Of a stretch of 64,000 nt of DNA, positions 55,909 to 63,556 are shown piece by piece. Position 1 is the first letter of the stretch; every line of letters starts with the position of its first letter. The stretch comes from Segatella oulorum JCM 14966. Lineage in GTDB: Bacteria; Bacteroidota; Bacteroidia; Bacteroidales; Bacteroidaceae. The translations under genes and the position numbers were made by a program. Under the pieces are notes generated by a model. That model saw nothing but the letters and a program-made list of their open reading frames with translations, was not told where the DNA came from and did no database searches. The stretch spans positions 1 to 64,000 of the forward strand of contig NZ_BAJQ01000007.1 of the NCBI RefSeq assembly GCF_000613785.1, written 5' to 3'.

Positions 55909-57138
55909 TTATTTATTTTTATGGGCTTTAAACGTGCGTATCGCCTCATTGATGTTGCATTTCTGCCCCGCTACAAACGCCACGATAAACGCATCGGGAA
56001 AACGCTCTAAAAGCTGTTTGCGCAGCTTGTAAATCTCGTTATAATTGGCCGAAGCGCCGCAGGTGTATTTAAACAGTGCACCCTCACGGTAAAAATCCAC
56101 GCCGTCGAGCCCTTTCAGACGGCTGTCATCGTTGCGCAAAGCCTGGCTGGTCACAAACAGCTGCACTTTAAACACAGGCTGCGCGGACGTGTCCTTATCG
56201 GGCGTGACATCGGGCTGCGGTTTCACTTCGGGCGCTGCCACCGCCACTTTTTTCTTGCGTGCAGGCTTGGGCGCAGGCGCTTCGTTTTGATAAGAAGGCG
56301 GCACCACCTGCGGAATGACCGGCTCATCCTTGATAGGTTTGTAGGGCACGCTGATGTTGCTGTCATAATGCTCGCGATATTTCATGAATGCGTTGAAGAC
56401 GCCCTGCACATAGAGCGGCACAGAGCTGTCGGCATTGAGGAAATCTTCTTCGTCGGGCGTAGAGATGAAACCCAGCTCGAGCAGGCAACTCGGCATTGAT
56501 GTGAGGCGCAACACGGCCAGATTATTCTGATGCGAACCCCCATTCACGCGCCCCGTGGCAGCGCAGACATATTGCTGCATCAGACGCGAAAGCTCCACGC
56601 TGCGTTCGCGGTTTTTGTCGGCGATAAACTCATACATGATGTCGCTTTCGGCGGCATTGGCATCGAGTTCCTTATACACCTTCTTGTAATCCTTTTCTAA
56701 AAACATCACCGAGTTCTCGCGCTTGGCCACATCGACATTGGCTTTGATGCCGCGGTCGCCCGACTGTGCGCCTCGGCCAAGCGTCCAACTTTGAAACCCA
56801 TGGGCCGATTTCGAGCCCGTGATGGCGTTGATATGGAACGAGAGAAAGAGATCGGCCTTGTTGCGGTTGGCAATGTCGGCGCGACCGGCGAGGGTGACGA
56901 ATATGTCGGTTGTGCGCGTGTAAATCACCTTCACGTCGGGGCAATTTCGCTCCACATAGCGCCCAAAGGCGAGCGCATATTTCAACGTCAAATCCTTTTC
57001 GTTGGAATAGGCCCCCGGCGCACCATTATCGCCACCGCCATGCCCCGCATCGATGACGAGGGTGAAGCGCTTGCCGGCCGCAACCACAGTCAGCGCAAAA
57101 CAAAGCAATGTTATCAGTGAGAATACTCTCTTACGCAT
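55909..57138 (-). CDS. N-acetylmuramoyl-L-alanine amidase
   Basis: A zinc amidase (Amidase_3) of 409 residues with a signal peptide (KRVFSLITLLCFALTVVAAG). Zinc and catalytic residues are in VIDAGHGGGDNGAPGAYSNE, LFLSFHINAITGSKSAHGFQ and LLELGFISTPDEEDF. A low-complexity linker (PAPKPARKKKVAVAAPEVKP) leads to a C-terminal domain near 330-400 (YREGALFKYTCGASANYNEI) that resembles SPOR peptidoglycan-binding domains. It is a cell-division or autolytic enzyme. Confidence 0.92.
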   Translation of the reverse strand: MRKRVFSLITLLCFALTVVAAGKRFTLVIDAGHGGGDNGAPGAYSNEKDLTLKYALAFGRYVERNCPDVKVIYTRTTDIFVTLAGRADIANRNKADLFLSFHINAITGSKSAHGFQSWTLGRGAQSGDRGIKANVDVAKRENSVMFLEKDYKKVYKELDANAAESDIMYEFIADKNRERSVELSRLMQQYVCAATGRVNGGSHQNNLAVLRLTSMPSCLLELGFISTPDEEDFLNADSSVPLYVQGVFNAFMKYREHYDSNISVPYKPIKDEPVIPQVVPPSYQNEAPAPKPARKKKVAVAAPEVKPQPDVTPDKDTSAQPVFKVQLFVTSQALRNDDSRLKGLDGVDFYREGALFKYTCGASANYNEIYKLRKQLLERFPDAFIVAFVAGQKCNINEAIRTFKAHKNK

Positions 57139-57242
57139 AAGCCACTAAACTTGGCGGCAAAATTAGTGAAAAAAAACTATTTCCTTTAAAAACGGCACTT
57201 AGTTTTAGGGTTTATTTAAGATTTCGGAGCGGCCACGAAAAG

Positions 57243-57272
57243 GGGGCAGAACAACCCGCGCTGTCCTGCCCC
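57243..57272 (-). terminator. terminator after DUF6261 gene
   Basis: On the minus strand GGGGCAG, a 16-base loop, CTGCCCC, followed by CCTTTTCG. It lies 18 bases after the DUF6261 stop codon at 57290. Confidence 0.6.
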
Positions 57273-57289
57273 ACTTGCAATTCCCGACG

Positions 57290-58345
57290 CTATGGCTTGG
57301 GCGTCACTTCGGCGCTACCCTGCCCGCTTTCGCCCGGCTTTTTGCCATTGCCGCTGTCGCCGGGCTTTTTCTTGCCCGGATTCTTCGGCGTGGGCTTCTT
57401 GGGCGCAGGTTTTTCCTCGTGTTTCACCACTTCCAACTGATGATTTTTCACCACCACCCAGAGCGGCTCGTCGCTGCCCGCCACGTGCAACTCATATTGC
57501 TTCTTTTTGTCGCTGCCCGAGGTGTTGCCTGTAAACGAGAGGCTGCCCTGGGGCAGATTGCGCTTCACCTCCAAGGCCAAGAACATGGGCGCGAGCATTT
57601 CGCCGATTTTCTTGCGTGCCGTCTCCATAGCCGCAGCATTGGCCCGTTCGCGGTCGGCAAACACCCTTTCGCGGTCGGCCACATAGGTGTTGTAGAGCTC
57701 GATGGCGTGCAGGAGCTTGGCATCGCGCGTCACCTCATACAGACATTCGACGCGCCAGAGCACATCGTCCAACGCCTCGTCGGTGCGTTCGCGCAAAACA
57801 CGTGCACCGCGTTGAGGCGCATTGGCATAGCTCTCATAACGGCCGTAGTAGACCTTGCTAAACGCCTCGTTGGCCTTCTCCAAGCGCGTGATGGCCGCCG
57901 CGAGTGCCAACTTGGTCACCTCGGCCGCCACTTTGGCATCCTTCAGGTCGACAAGGAGGTTGAGCACGGCGCCCGTCTCCTTTTCGTAGTTCATCGTGGC
58001 CAAACCGGGATAGCAGTCGAGCACCCGATCCAGCTTTTTCCCTGCCGCCCGTTCGTCGGCATCGTCGCTCACCAAGGCCGTCTGAATTTTCAGCGACAGC
58101 GAGCGGAAAGCCTGGTCGCGCACGTCGTCCAACTGCCTCACGTCGGCCGTCTCCTCGGCAGCCGCCGGCAAATTGAGCACTTCATCCTCGTTTTTGATGG
58201 CCGTCGCCAAGGGCGGAAGCACCTCGTCGATCTTGTCCATTTTGAGAGCTTTAAACTGCGCCAACACATAGTTGGCATACTGAGAATGCTCCAAATTTTG
58301 GAGCTTTATGCGATTTAAATTATCGACTTTCTCTTTTCTTCTCAT
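57290..58345 (-). CDS. DUF6261-like protein with K/P-rich tail
   Basis: A 351-residue all-helical protein, without signal peptide, of the DUF6261 style found in Bacteroidales. The helical domain spans about 1-245 (NRIKLQNLEHSQYANYVLAQ at the start). The end is very unusual in composition: from about 300 it becomes lysine/proline/glycine-rich (KPAPKKPTPKNPGKKKPGDS), probably disordered. Function unknown. The gene is flanked by a strong terminator and array D. Confidence 0.75.
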   Translation of the reverse strand: MRRKEKVDNLNRIKLQNLEHSQYANYVLAQFKALKMDKIDEVLPPLATAIKNEDEVLNLPAAAEETADVRQLDDVRDQAFRSLSLKIQTALVSDDADERAAGKKLDRVLDCYPGLATMNYEKETGAVLNLLVDLKDAKVAAEVTKLALAAAITRLEKANEAFSKVYYGRYESYANAPQRGARVLRERTDEALDDVLWRVECLYEVTRDAKLLHAIELYNTYVADRERVFADRERANAAAMETARKKIGEMLAPMFLALEVKRNLPQGSLSFTGNTSGSDKKKQYELHVAGSDEPLWVVVKNHQLEVVKHEEKPAPKKPTPKNPGKKKPGDSGNGKKPGESGQGSAEVTPKP

Positions 58346-58479
58346 AGTGATATTATTTTTTAAAAAAGTTACCTTGCGGCATATACAAGGGGGTTATAGA
58401 TTGGCTTAAGGTGTCCACAAATGCCATGGCGTATAACCTTAATATTCTTACATTAACATAAACTGTGCCAAGCGGCGCT

Positions 58480-58866
58480 GCTCACGCGTTAGCAAGCCAT
58501 CTTTTTGATTTTTTGCCCTTGCTAAATTTTTAGCAGCCCATCTTTTTGATTTTTTGCCCTTGCTAAATTTTTAGCAGCCCATCTTTTTGATTTTTTGCCC
58601 TTGCTAAATTTTTAGCAGCCCATCTTTTTGATTTTTTGCCGCTGCTAATTTTTTAGCAAGCCATCTTTTTGATTTTTTGCCCTTGCTAATTTTTTAGTAG
58701 GCCCGTTTTTTGATTTTTTGCCCTTGCTAAATTTTTAGCAGCCCATCTTTTTGATTTTTTGCCGCTGCTAATTTTTTAGCAGCCCATCTTTTTGATTTTT
58801 TGCCGCTGCTAATTTTTTAGCAAGCCATCTTTTTGATTTTTTGCCGCTGCTAATTTTTTAGCAAGC
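58480..58866. repeat. 41-bp tandem array D
   Basis: Units start at 58521, 58562, 58603, 58644, 58685, 58726, 58767, 58808 and 58849, exactly 41 bases apart with no exception; a partial unit precedes at 58480. Each has TGCTAAATTTTTAGCA, a perfect hairpin of seven base pairs, then CCCATCTTTTTGATTTTTTG. On the plus strand hairpin plus T-tracts resembles an intrinsic terminator repeated nine times. It lies between two minus-strand genes. Confidence 0.95.
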
Positions 58867-58903
58867 CCCACCCTTTCTTCATCCGTCGCGTTCACCGCCA
58901 CGC

Positions 58904-58933
58904 AAAGGGGCAGACCAATCTGCCGCCCCTTTC
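58904..58933 (-). terminator. terminator after the lipoprotein at 58950
   Basis: AAAGGGGCAGA (58904-58914) pairs with TCTGCCGCCCCTTT (58919 onward), one bulge, loop about four bases; on the minus strand it ends in CCCCTTTG. A good intrinsic terminator just before array D. Confidence 0.65.
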
Positions 58934-58949
58934 GTGCAGCGCAGCGCGA

Positions 58950-59345
58950 TTACTTCTTGGGCTTGGCGGGCAAGCGGAACGTCTCCTGATCGATGACGAG
59001 CGAATGGTCGCTGGTGTCGATGCGGAAGTTTTGCTCAATCTCGTGGTCCAAGCCGGCGCGCACGAGCACGATGTCGGCATAGCCTTCGCCCGTGCTGATG
59101 ACCCGCCACGAGGTGTAGTCAAACTTCAGCTTCTTGCTCGTCACCTGCCCGTTGGCCTCCAACTTCAACGCTTTCGAACCGTCGTAACTGCGATATTCGC
59201 CGGCATTGGCGCGCATGGCGGCACTGTCGACCTTCACTTGAGCGGCGGGCTGCGGGGCCTGCTGCTGTTGGGGTTGTTTTTGTTGCGAACATGCCGCGAG
59301 GCCCATCATGAGTGCCACTGCGGCGGGGAAAATAAGTCTTTTCAT
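58950..59345 (-). CDS. small lipoprotein, unknown
   Basis: A 131-residue lipoprotein: MKRLIFPAAVALMMGLAAC with the lipid cysteine at 19, then a glutamine/proline-rich linker (SQQKQPQQQQAPQPAAQ) and a small beta-rich domain of about 90 residues (KALKLEANGQVTSKKLKFDY; DYTSWRVIS). No family recognised; an NlpE-C or OB-like fold is possible. It is monocistronic. Confidence 0.8.
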   Translation of the reverse strand: MKRLIFPAAVALMMGLAACSQQKQPQQQQAPQPAAQVKVDSAAMRANAGEYRSYDGSKALKLEANGQVTSKKLKFDYTSWRVISTGEGYADIVLVRAGLDHEIEQNFRIDTSDHSLVIDQETFRLPAKPKK

Positions 59346-59504
59346 CTGTCTTTTGAATTAATTTTACGCACAAATTTAGAAAAAAACTCGGCTGCGGCCA
59401 AAGCTTTGTCGCAAAAATGTGGGGCGGCCGAGCTGAAAAATGGTGCACGCGGCGGATGGCGCTGTCGCAACTCATCCCCCGAGCGGGTGCCGACCAAACG
59501 GCGT

Positions 59505-60596
59505 TTAATAGAGGATTTGCAGGATGCGCTCGGCGGTGCGGCCGTCCCAGCGCTCGGGCAGGCTCGATGTTTTCCATCGGCCGGCCACCATGTCGTCGAC
59601 GGCAGCGTGGAGCAAGTCGGGATTTTCGCCCACGAGGACGTTGGTTCCCTGCTTGACGGTTTCGATGTGCTCGGTGTAGCTGTTGAGCGTGATGCACGCC
59701 ACCTGGTTGAAGGTGGCTTCCTCGGCCACGTTGCCACTGTCGGTGATGATGCCGCGGGCGTGGGCTGCGAGATAGGCGAAGGCCAGATAGCCCTGCGGCG
59801 GCACGAGCGTGATGGACGAGGCTTGCGGCTCGTCGGCCAGCAAAGCCTCAACCACGTGGGCAGCCCGCTGGCGCAGCGGTGCAATCACGCGGATGCCCGT
59901 TCCTTCCACGCTGCGCGCGATGGCCTGCAATAATTGGCGCAGATGCTGCGTTTGCTCGATGAGCAGCTTGCGATTGAGCGTGAAGACGATGTAGTGCTCG
60001 GCTTCGAGCTGCAAGTCGTCGAAGATGGGCGGGCGCCGGAGCGTTTGGTGGATAAATCGCAGGTTGTCCATCAAAATGTTGCCCACCATGTAAACCTTGC
60101 TCAGCTCGGCGCCCTCGCGATTGGCAATGCTGTTGTTGCTGGCTCCGGCAGTGAAGAGCACGTCGCTCAGGCCGTCGATCACCAGCCGGTTGATTTCCTT
60201 GGGCATCGTGATGTCGAAGCTGCGGGTTCCGGCAGCAATATGCGCCAGGCGCACGCCCGCCTTCTTCGTGACAATGGCCACGGCCATGGTGCTGGCCAAG
60301 TCGTCGACCACGAGCACCACGTCGGTGGGATGGGTTTGCAAATAGTGTTCGAATGCCGACATCACCCGGCCGGTAAGCTCGTTGAGGTTCTCACATTCCA
60401 CGCCCAAATAAACGCTGGGCGGCGCAATGGCCAAGTCGCTAAAGATGGTGGCATCCAAGGTGGCGTCGGCCGCCGTGCCCACATAAATCAACTCGGCGTG
60501 GATGGATTGATAATTCTTGTTTCCATGAATGGTGCGGAGCAGCGGCGCCACCTTGATGAGGTTGGGACGCGCTCCGCAAACAATAGCTATGTTCAT
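59505..60596 (-). CDS. UDP-GlcNAc 2-epimerase homologue, degenerate active site
   Basis: A 363-residue protein of the WecB/UDP-N-acetylglucosamine 2-epimerase fold, from MNIAIVCGARPNLIKVAPLL. The scaffold is intact (VDDLASTMAVAIVTKKAG; MVGNILMDNL; GTNVLVGENPDL) but catalytic positions are changed: the usual HTGQHYD is YVGTAADATLD, the HVEAG glutamate is alanine (HIAAGTRSF), and the conserved LHRREN histidine is asparagine (FTLNRKLLIE). The DSGG(I/V)QEE loop reads DSGNVAEEA. It may be a non-epimerising or regulatory relative. A start at 60710 would add a low-complexity N-terminus and is unlikely. Confidence 0.8.
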   Translation of the reverse strand: MNIAIVCGARPNLIKVAPLLRTIHGNKNYQSIHAELIYVGTAADATLDATIFSDLAIAPPSVYLGVECENLNELTGRVMSAFEHYLQTHPTDVVLVVDDLASTMAVAIVTKKAGVRLAHIAAGTRSFDITMPKEINRLVIDGLSDVLFTAGASNNSIANREGAELSKVYMVGNILMDNLRFIHQTLRRPPIFDDLQLEAEHYIVFTLNRKLLIEQTQHLRQLLQAIARSVEGTGIRVIAPLRQRAAHVVEALLADEPQASSITLVPPQGYLAFAYLAAHARGIITDSGNVAEEATFNQVACITLNSYTEHIETVKQGTNVLVGENPDLLHAAVDDMVAGRWKTSSLPERWDGRTAERILQILY

Positions 60597-60711
60597 TGTT
60601 TCGTGTTTATTTTTTAGAGATGGCCGAGGAGCGGCGCTGAATGGTACCACCGCTCCGCCTGCGTCAAAAAGGCAACGCTCCGGGGCGCACAAAGCGCAAG
60701 CCCGGCGCATT

Positions 60712-61665
60712 TCACTCGCCTTTAAAAAGCTCTTTGATGCCGCCCACGCTGCCCAAGAGATTGGTGGCTTCGTAGGGCAGGAAAACGGTCTTGGTCTTGT
60801 CGCCTTCGGCCAACTGCTGCATCATCTGAATGTATTTCTGCGCCAAAAGATAGTTGGCCGGGTTGGTCGATTTGCCCACAGCCTCGGTAATCTTTTCAAT
60901 GGCCACGGCTTCGGCTTCGGCCTTGCGTATGCGTGCTGTGGCTTCGCCCTCGGCGTTGAGGATGGCGCGCTGCTTGGCAGCTTCGGCCTTGTTGATCATG
61001 GCCGCCTTGTCGCCTTCACTCTGCAAGATTTGCGCCTGCTTGTCGCCCTCGCTGGTGAGGATGGTAGCGCGCTTGTTGCGCTCGGCTTGCATCTGCTTCT
61101 CCATGGCTTGCAGCACACTCTGCGGCGGCGTGATGTCTTGCAACTCTACGCGGTTCACCTTGATGCCCCATTTGTTGGTGGCATCGTCGAGCACGCCCCG
61201 CAACTTGGTGTTGATGATGTCGCGGCTGGTGAGCGTTTGGTCGAGCTCCATTTCGCCGATGATGTTACGCAAGGTGGTCTGCGTGAGCTTCTCGATGGCG
61301 TTGGGCAGGTTGTTAATCTCGTAGACAGCCTTAAACGGGTCGACAATCTGAAAATAGAGCAACGCATTGATTTGCATCTGAATGTTGTCTTTGGTAATCA
61401 CATTCTGACGCGCGAAATCATACACTTGTTCGCGCAAATCAATGCTCGTTGAATAGGCGTAACGACCGTTGACGAGCGTGACGATGCTCTTCGCCCGGTC
61501 GATGAAAGGTATCACTAAATTGATGCCGGGCTTGAGCGTGGCGTAATACTTTCCCAAACGCTCGATGATCTTGGTTTCACTTTGTGGAATGATGACAACG
61601 GTCATCTTCAAGAAAATAATGGCTAATGCAACGATTGCCACTAACACATAAATACCAATGTCCAT
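60712..61665 (-). CDS. SPFH/Band 7 (stomatin-like) protein
   Basis: A membrane-organising protein of 317 residues, QmcA/HflK-like. One N-terminal membrane helix (YVLVAIVALAIIFLKMTVVI), then the Band 7 domain (IDRAKSIVTLVNGRYAYSTS; ALLYFQIVDPFKAVYEINNL), and a long alanine/glutamate-rich coiled coil. The motif IIGEMELDQTLTSRDIINTK is the family hallmark. It stands next to an NfeD gene, its usual partner. Confidence 0.93.
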   Translation of the reverse strand: MDIGIYVLVAIVALAIIFLKMTVVIIPQSETKIIERLGKYYATLKPGINLVIPFIDRAKSIVTLVNGRYAYSTSIDLREQVYDFARQNVITKDNIQMQINALLYFQIVDPFKAVYEINNLPNAIEKLTQTTLRNIIGEMELDQTLTSRDIINTKLRGVLDDATNKWGIKVNRVELQDITPPQSVLQAMEKQMQAERNKRATILTSEGDKQAQILQSEGDKAAMINKAEAAKQRAILNAEGEATARIRKAEAEAVAIEKITEAVGKSTNPANYLLAQKYIQMMQQLAEGDKTKTVFLPYEATNLLGSVGGIKELFKGE

Positions 61666-61691
61666 GATTTAGAACTTTTAAAATGAATAAA

Positions 61692-62138
61692 CTATATTAA
61701 TTTCACTGTTACGATGATGGATTCGCGCGAGACGATTTCAACTCTGTTGCCGCTCGCGATGGGCATTCCGTTCTGGCTTACGGCTTTCCATTCGTCGCCG
61801 TCAACCTTCACATAACCGCTCGCGCCAGCCGGAATATCGGCTATGACAACACCAATGCGGCCAATTAAAGCGTCGGCATTGCTCAAACGTGCGTCGCCCG
61901 CCGTGCGCAAATGCCGCACCAACCACGGTCGCACCAACCAAATGCTAAACACCGAAGACAGCGCCCAAAGCAGAATTTGAAGCCACAAGGGCGTGAAAAA
62001 CGAAACAACTATCGGAACAACGGCGCCGACAGCAAGGCAAATGACGTAGAAATCGCCTGAACTCAGCTCTAAAATCAGACACAGCAAGAAGATGAAGGTC
62101 CAAATGAGCCATAAATGGGTGACTAAATAAGCTATCAT
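61692..62138 (-). CDS. NfeD family membrane protein
   Basis: 148 residues: three hydrophobic stretches (HLWLIWTFIFLLCLIL; FYVICLAVGAVVPIVVSFF; LQILLWALSSVFSIWLV) and a C-terminal OB-fold domain (GVVIADIPAGASGYVKVDGD; ESIIVTVKLI). NfeD proteins pair with SPFH proteins in membrane microdomains, which fits the gene 26 bases downstream. Confidence 0.9.
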   Translation of the reverse strand: MIAYLVTHLWLIWTFIFLLCLILELSSGDFYVICLAVGAVVPIVVSFFTPLWLQILLWALSSVFSIWLVRPWLVRHLRTAGDARLSNADALIGRIGVVIADIPAGASGYVKVDGDEWKAVSQNGMPIASGNRVEIVSRESIIVTVKLI

Positions 62139-62173
62139 AATAGAAAGAGGTTAAAGTGAAAAGCGCGTGCCGA

Positions 62174-63070
62174 CTATTTCTTGCGCCGGCGCGCAGCCTT
62201 AGTTTTCTTTGATGCTTTCCCCGAAGAAATCTGCAACGTAGAGGTCTTGGCACCCGAAGCTTCATAATATTTCTCTGCCGTGGGCAACCACTGACGAATA
62301 GCCGCTATACGTTTGGCGTCGCTCGGGTGGTCGCTAAACATGTCGCTGCTGTTGCCGCCACCGCTCTTCTCGGCCATGCGTTGCCAAAAAGGAATGGCTA
62401 CAGCAGGGTCGTAACCCGCCATTGCTGCAAAGATAAGTCCCATGTGGTCGGCCTCGGTCTCGTTGTCGCGACTGTAACGAAGGTTGGCAAAGCTAAATCC
62501 TTGCTGGGCAATGGCACCCGCAAGGTCGCCAACAGATGAGCCGGCGATGGCGCCAACAATCTGGCTTCCGATTTGTGTGCCGTAGCTCTGGCGTATCTTC
62601 TTCGACATCTGCTCGGCACTATGCTTAGCCACTGCGTGCGCAATTTCGTGCCCCAACACGATGGCCAAAGCCGACTCGGTTTGTGTGACAGGCAGCAACC
62701 CTTCGTAAACAACTATCTTTCCGCCGGGCATACAAAACGCGTTCACGTTCTTGTCGGCCACCAAATTAAACTCCCAATCGAAGTTGTTCACCTCGTCAGC
62801 CGCTCCATGTGAGCGCAAATAATCCTCAACGGCATTCGCCAAACGGCGGCCAACACGCTGCACCATCGCTGTGCTCGCAGCATCTGTCGAACGCTTGGCC
62901 GTCTGCATGTATTTCGCATATTCCGACTTACTCAAGCTCAACACCTCGGCATCGCTCACCAACAACGAGTGTTTACGCCCAGTGATGGGCACTGTCTGCG
63001 TCGTTCCACACGCACTAAAGATAAAAACGCCCGCAAGGGCTACCAAACTATATTTAATTTTCTTTACCAT
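62174..63070 (-). CDS. M48 family metalloprotease lipoprotein
   Basis: An M48 (Ste24/LoiP-like) zinc protease, 298 residues from MVKKIKYSLVALAGVFIFSA with the lipid cysteine next (ATG at 63070; 63085 also in frame). The zinc motif is LGHEIAHAVAKHSAEQ, with NETEADHMGL the third ligand region. It has the FCMPGGKIVVYEGLL substrate strand and a lysine/arginine-rich tail. Periplasmic side, probably outer membrane. Operon with NfeD (36-base gap). Confidence 0.92.
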   Translation of the reverse strand: MVKKIKYSLVALAGVFIFSACGTTQTVPITGRKHSLLVSDAEVLSLSKSEYAKYMQTAKRSTDAASTAMVQRVGRRLANAVEDYLRSHGAADEVNNFDWEFNLVADKNVNAFCMPGGKIVVYEGLLPVTQTESALAIVLGHEIAHAVAKHSAEQMSKKIRQSYGTQIGSQIVGAIAGSSVGDLAGAIAQQGFSFANLRYSRDNETEADHMGLIFAAMAGYDPAVAIPFWQRMAEKSGGGNSSDMFSDHPSDAKRIAAIRQWLPTAEKYYEASGAKTSTLQISSGKASKKTKAARRRKK

Positions 63071-63166
63071 ATTCTTTTGTTTCATACTCCCTATTTTTCA
63101 TGCAAAAATAAAACAAAATGACCGAGAGACAAAGGAATTGCATGTTTTTATTTCGTAAAAGAACAC

Positions 63167-63199
63167 AAAAAAGAGGAGCTCTAATTAAGAACTCCTCTT
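63167..63199 (-). terminator. terminator of the tRNA-Arg pair
   Basis: On the minus strand AAGAGGAG, a 13-base loop, CTCCTCTT, then a T-run. It lies right after the second tRNA-Arg. Confidence 0.8.
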
Positions 63200-63206
63200 C
63201 ATGTTG

Positions 63207-63280
63207 TGACTTCGCTGGGATTCAAACCCGGAACCTTCTGATCCGTAGTCAGATGCTCTATTCAGTTGAGCTACGAAGCC
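63207..63280 (-). tRNA. tRNA-Arg (ACG)
   Basis: A 74-base cloverleaf with acceptor GGCTTCG/CGAAGTC and discriminator A; anticodon stem CTGA/TCAG around CTACGGA, anticodon ACG. T-arm TTCCGGGTTTGAATCCCAG. No CCA encoded. One of two identical copies. Confidence 0.96.
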
Positions 63281-63306
63281 ATCCGTTTTAAACATTCTTG
63301 CTGTTG

Positions 63307-63380
63307 TGACTTCGCTGGGATTCAAACCCGGAACCTTCTGATCCGTAGTCAGATGCTCTATTCAGTTGAGCTACGAAGCC
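63307..63380 (-). tRNA. tRNA-Arg (ACG)
   Basis: Identical to the copy at 63207-63280, separated from it by 26 bases. It is the first gene of the pair downstream of the TACCTTTG element at 63400-63407. Confidence 0.96.
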
Positions 63381-63399
63381 TCATTCCTTGAATGCGGTG

Positions 63400-63407
63400 C
63401 AAAGGTA
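63400..63407 (-). promoter_or_regulatory. -7 element of tRNA-Arg promoter
   Basis: On the minus strand TACCTTTG, consensus TAnnTTTG. No TTTG lies 20 bases upstream, so the -33 box is weak. The distance to the first tRNA is about 20 bases. Confidence 0.6.
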
Positions 63408-63501
63408 ATGGTTTTTGGCTAAACTGAAAAGGTAGCACTAAAGAAAAGGCTAATGATTAGTATTTATTAACAAGATTAACTGCAAAAAAACAAAAAGAAA
63501 A

Positions 63502-63531
63502 GCGGGAAACATGCCGCAACATATTCCCCGC
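63502..63531 (-). terminator. terminator of htpG
   Basis: On the minus strand GCGGGGAA pairs with TTTCCCGC around a 14-base loop, followed by a T-rich run (TTTTCTTTTTGTTTTTTT). A strong intrinsic terminator 26 bases after the htpG stop. Confidence 0.85.
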
Positions 63532-63556
63532 CTTTGTGTATAATGTGTGCAGTGAA

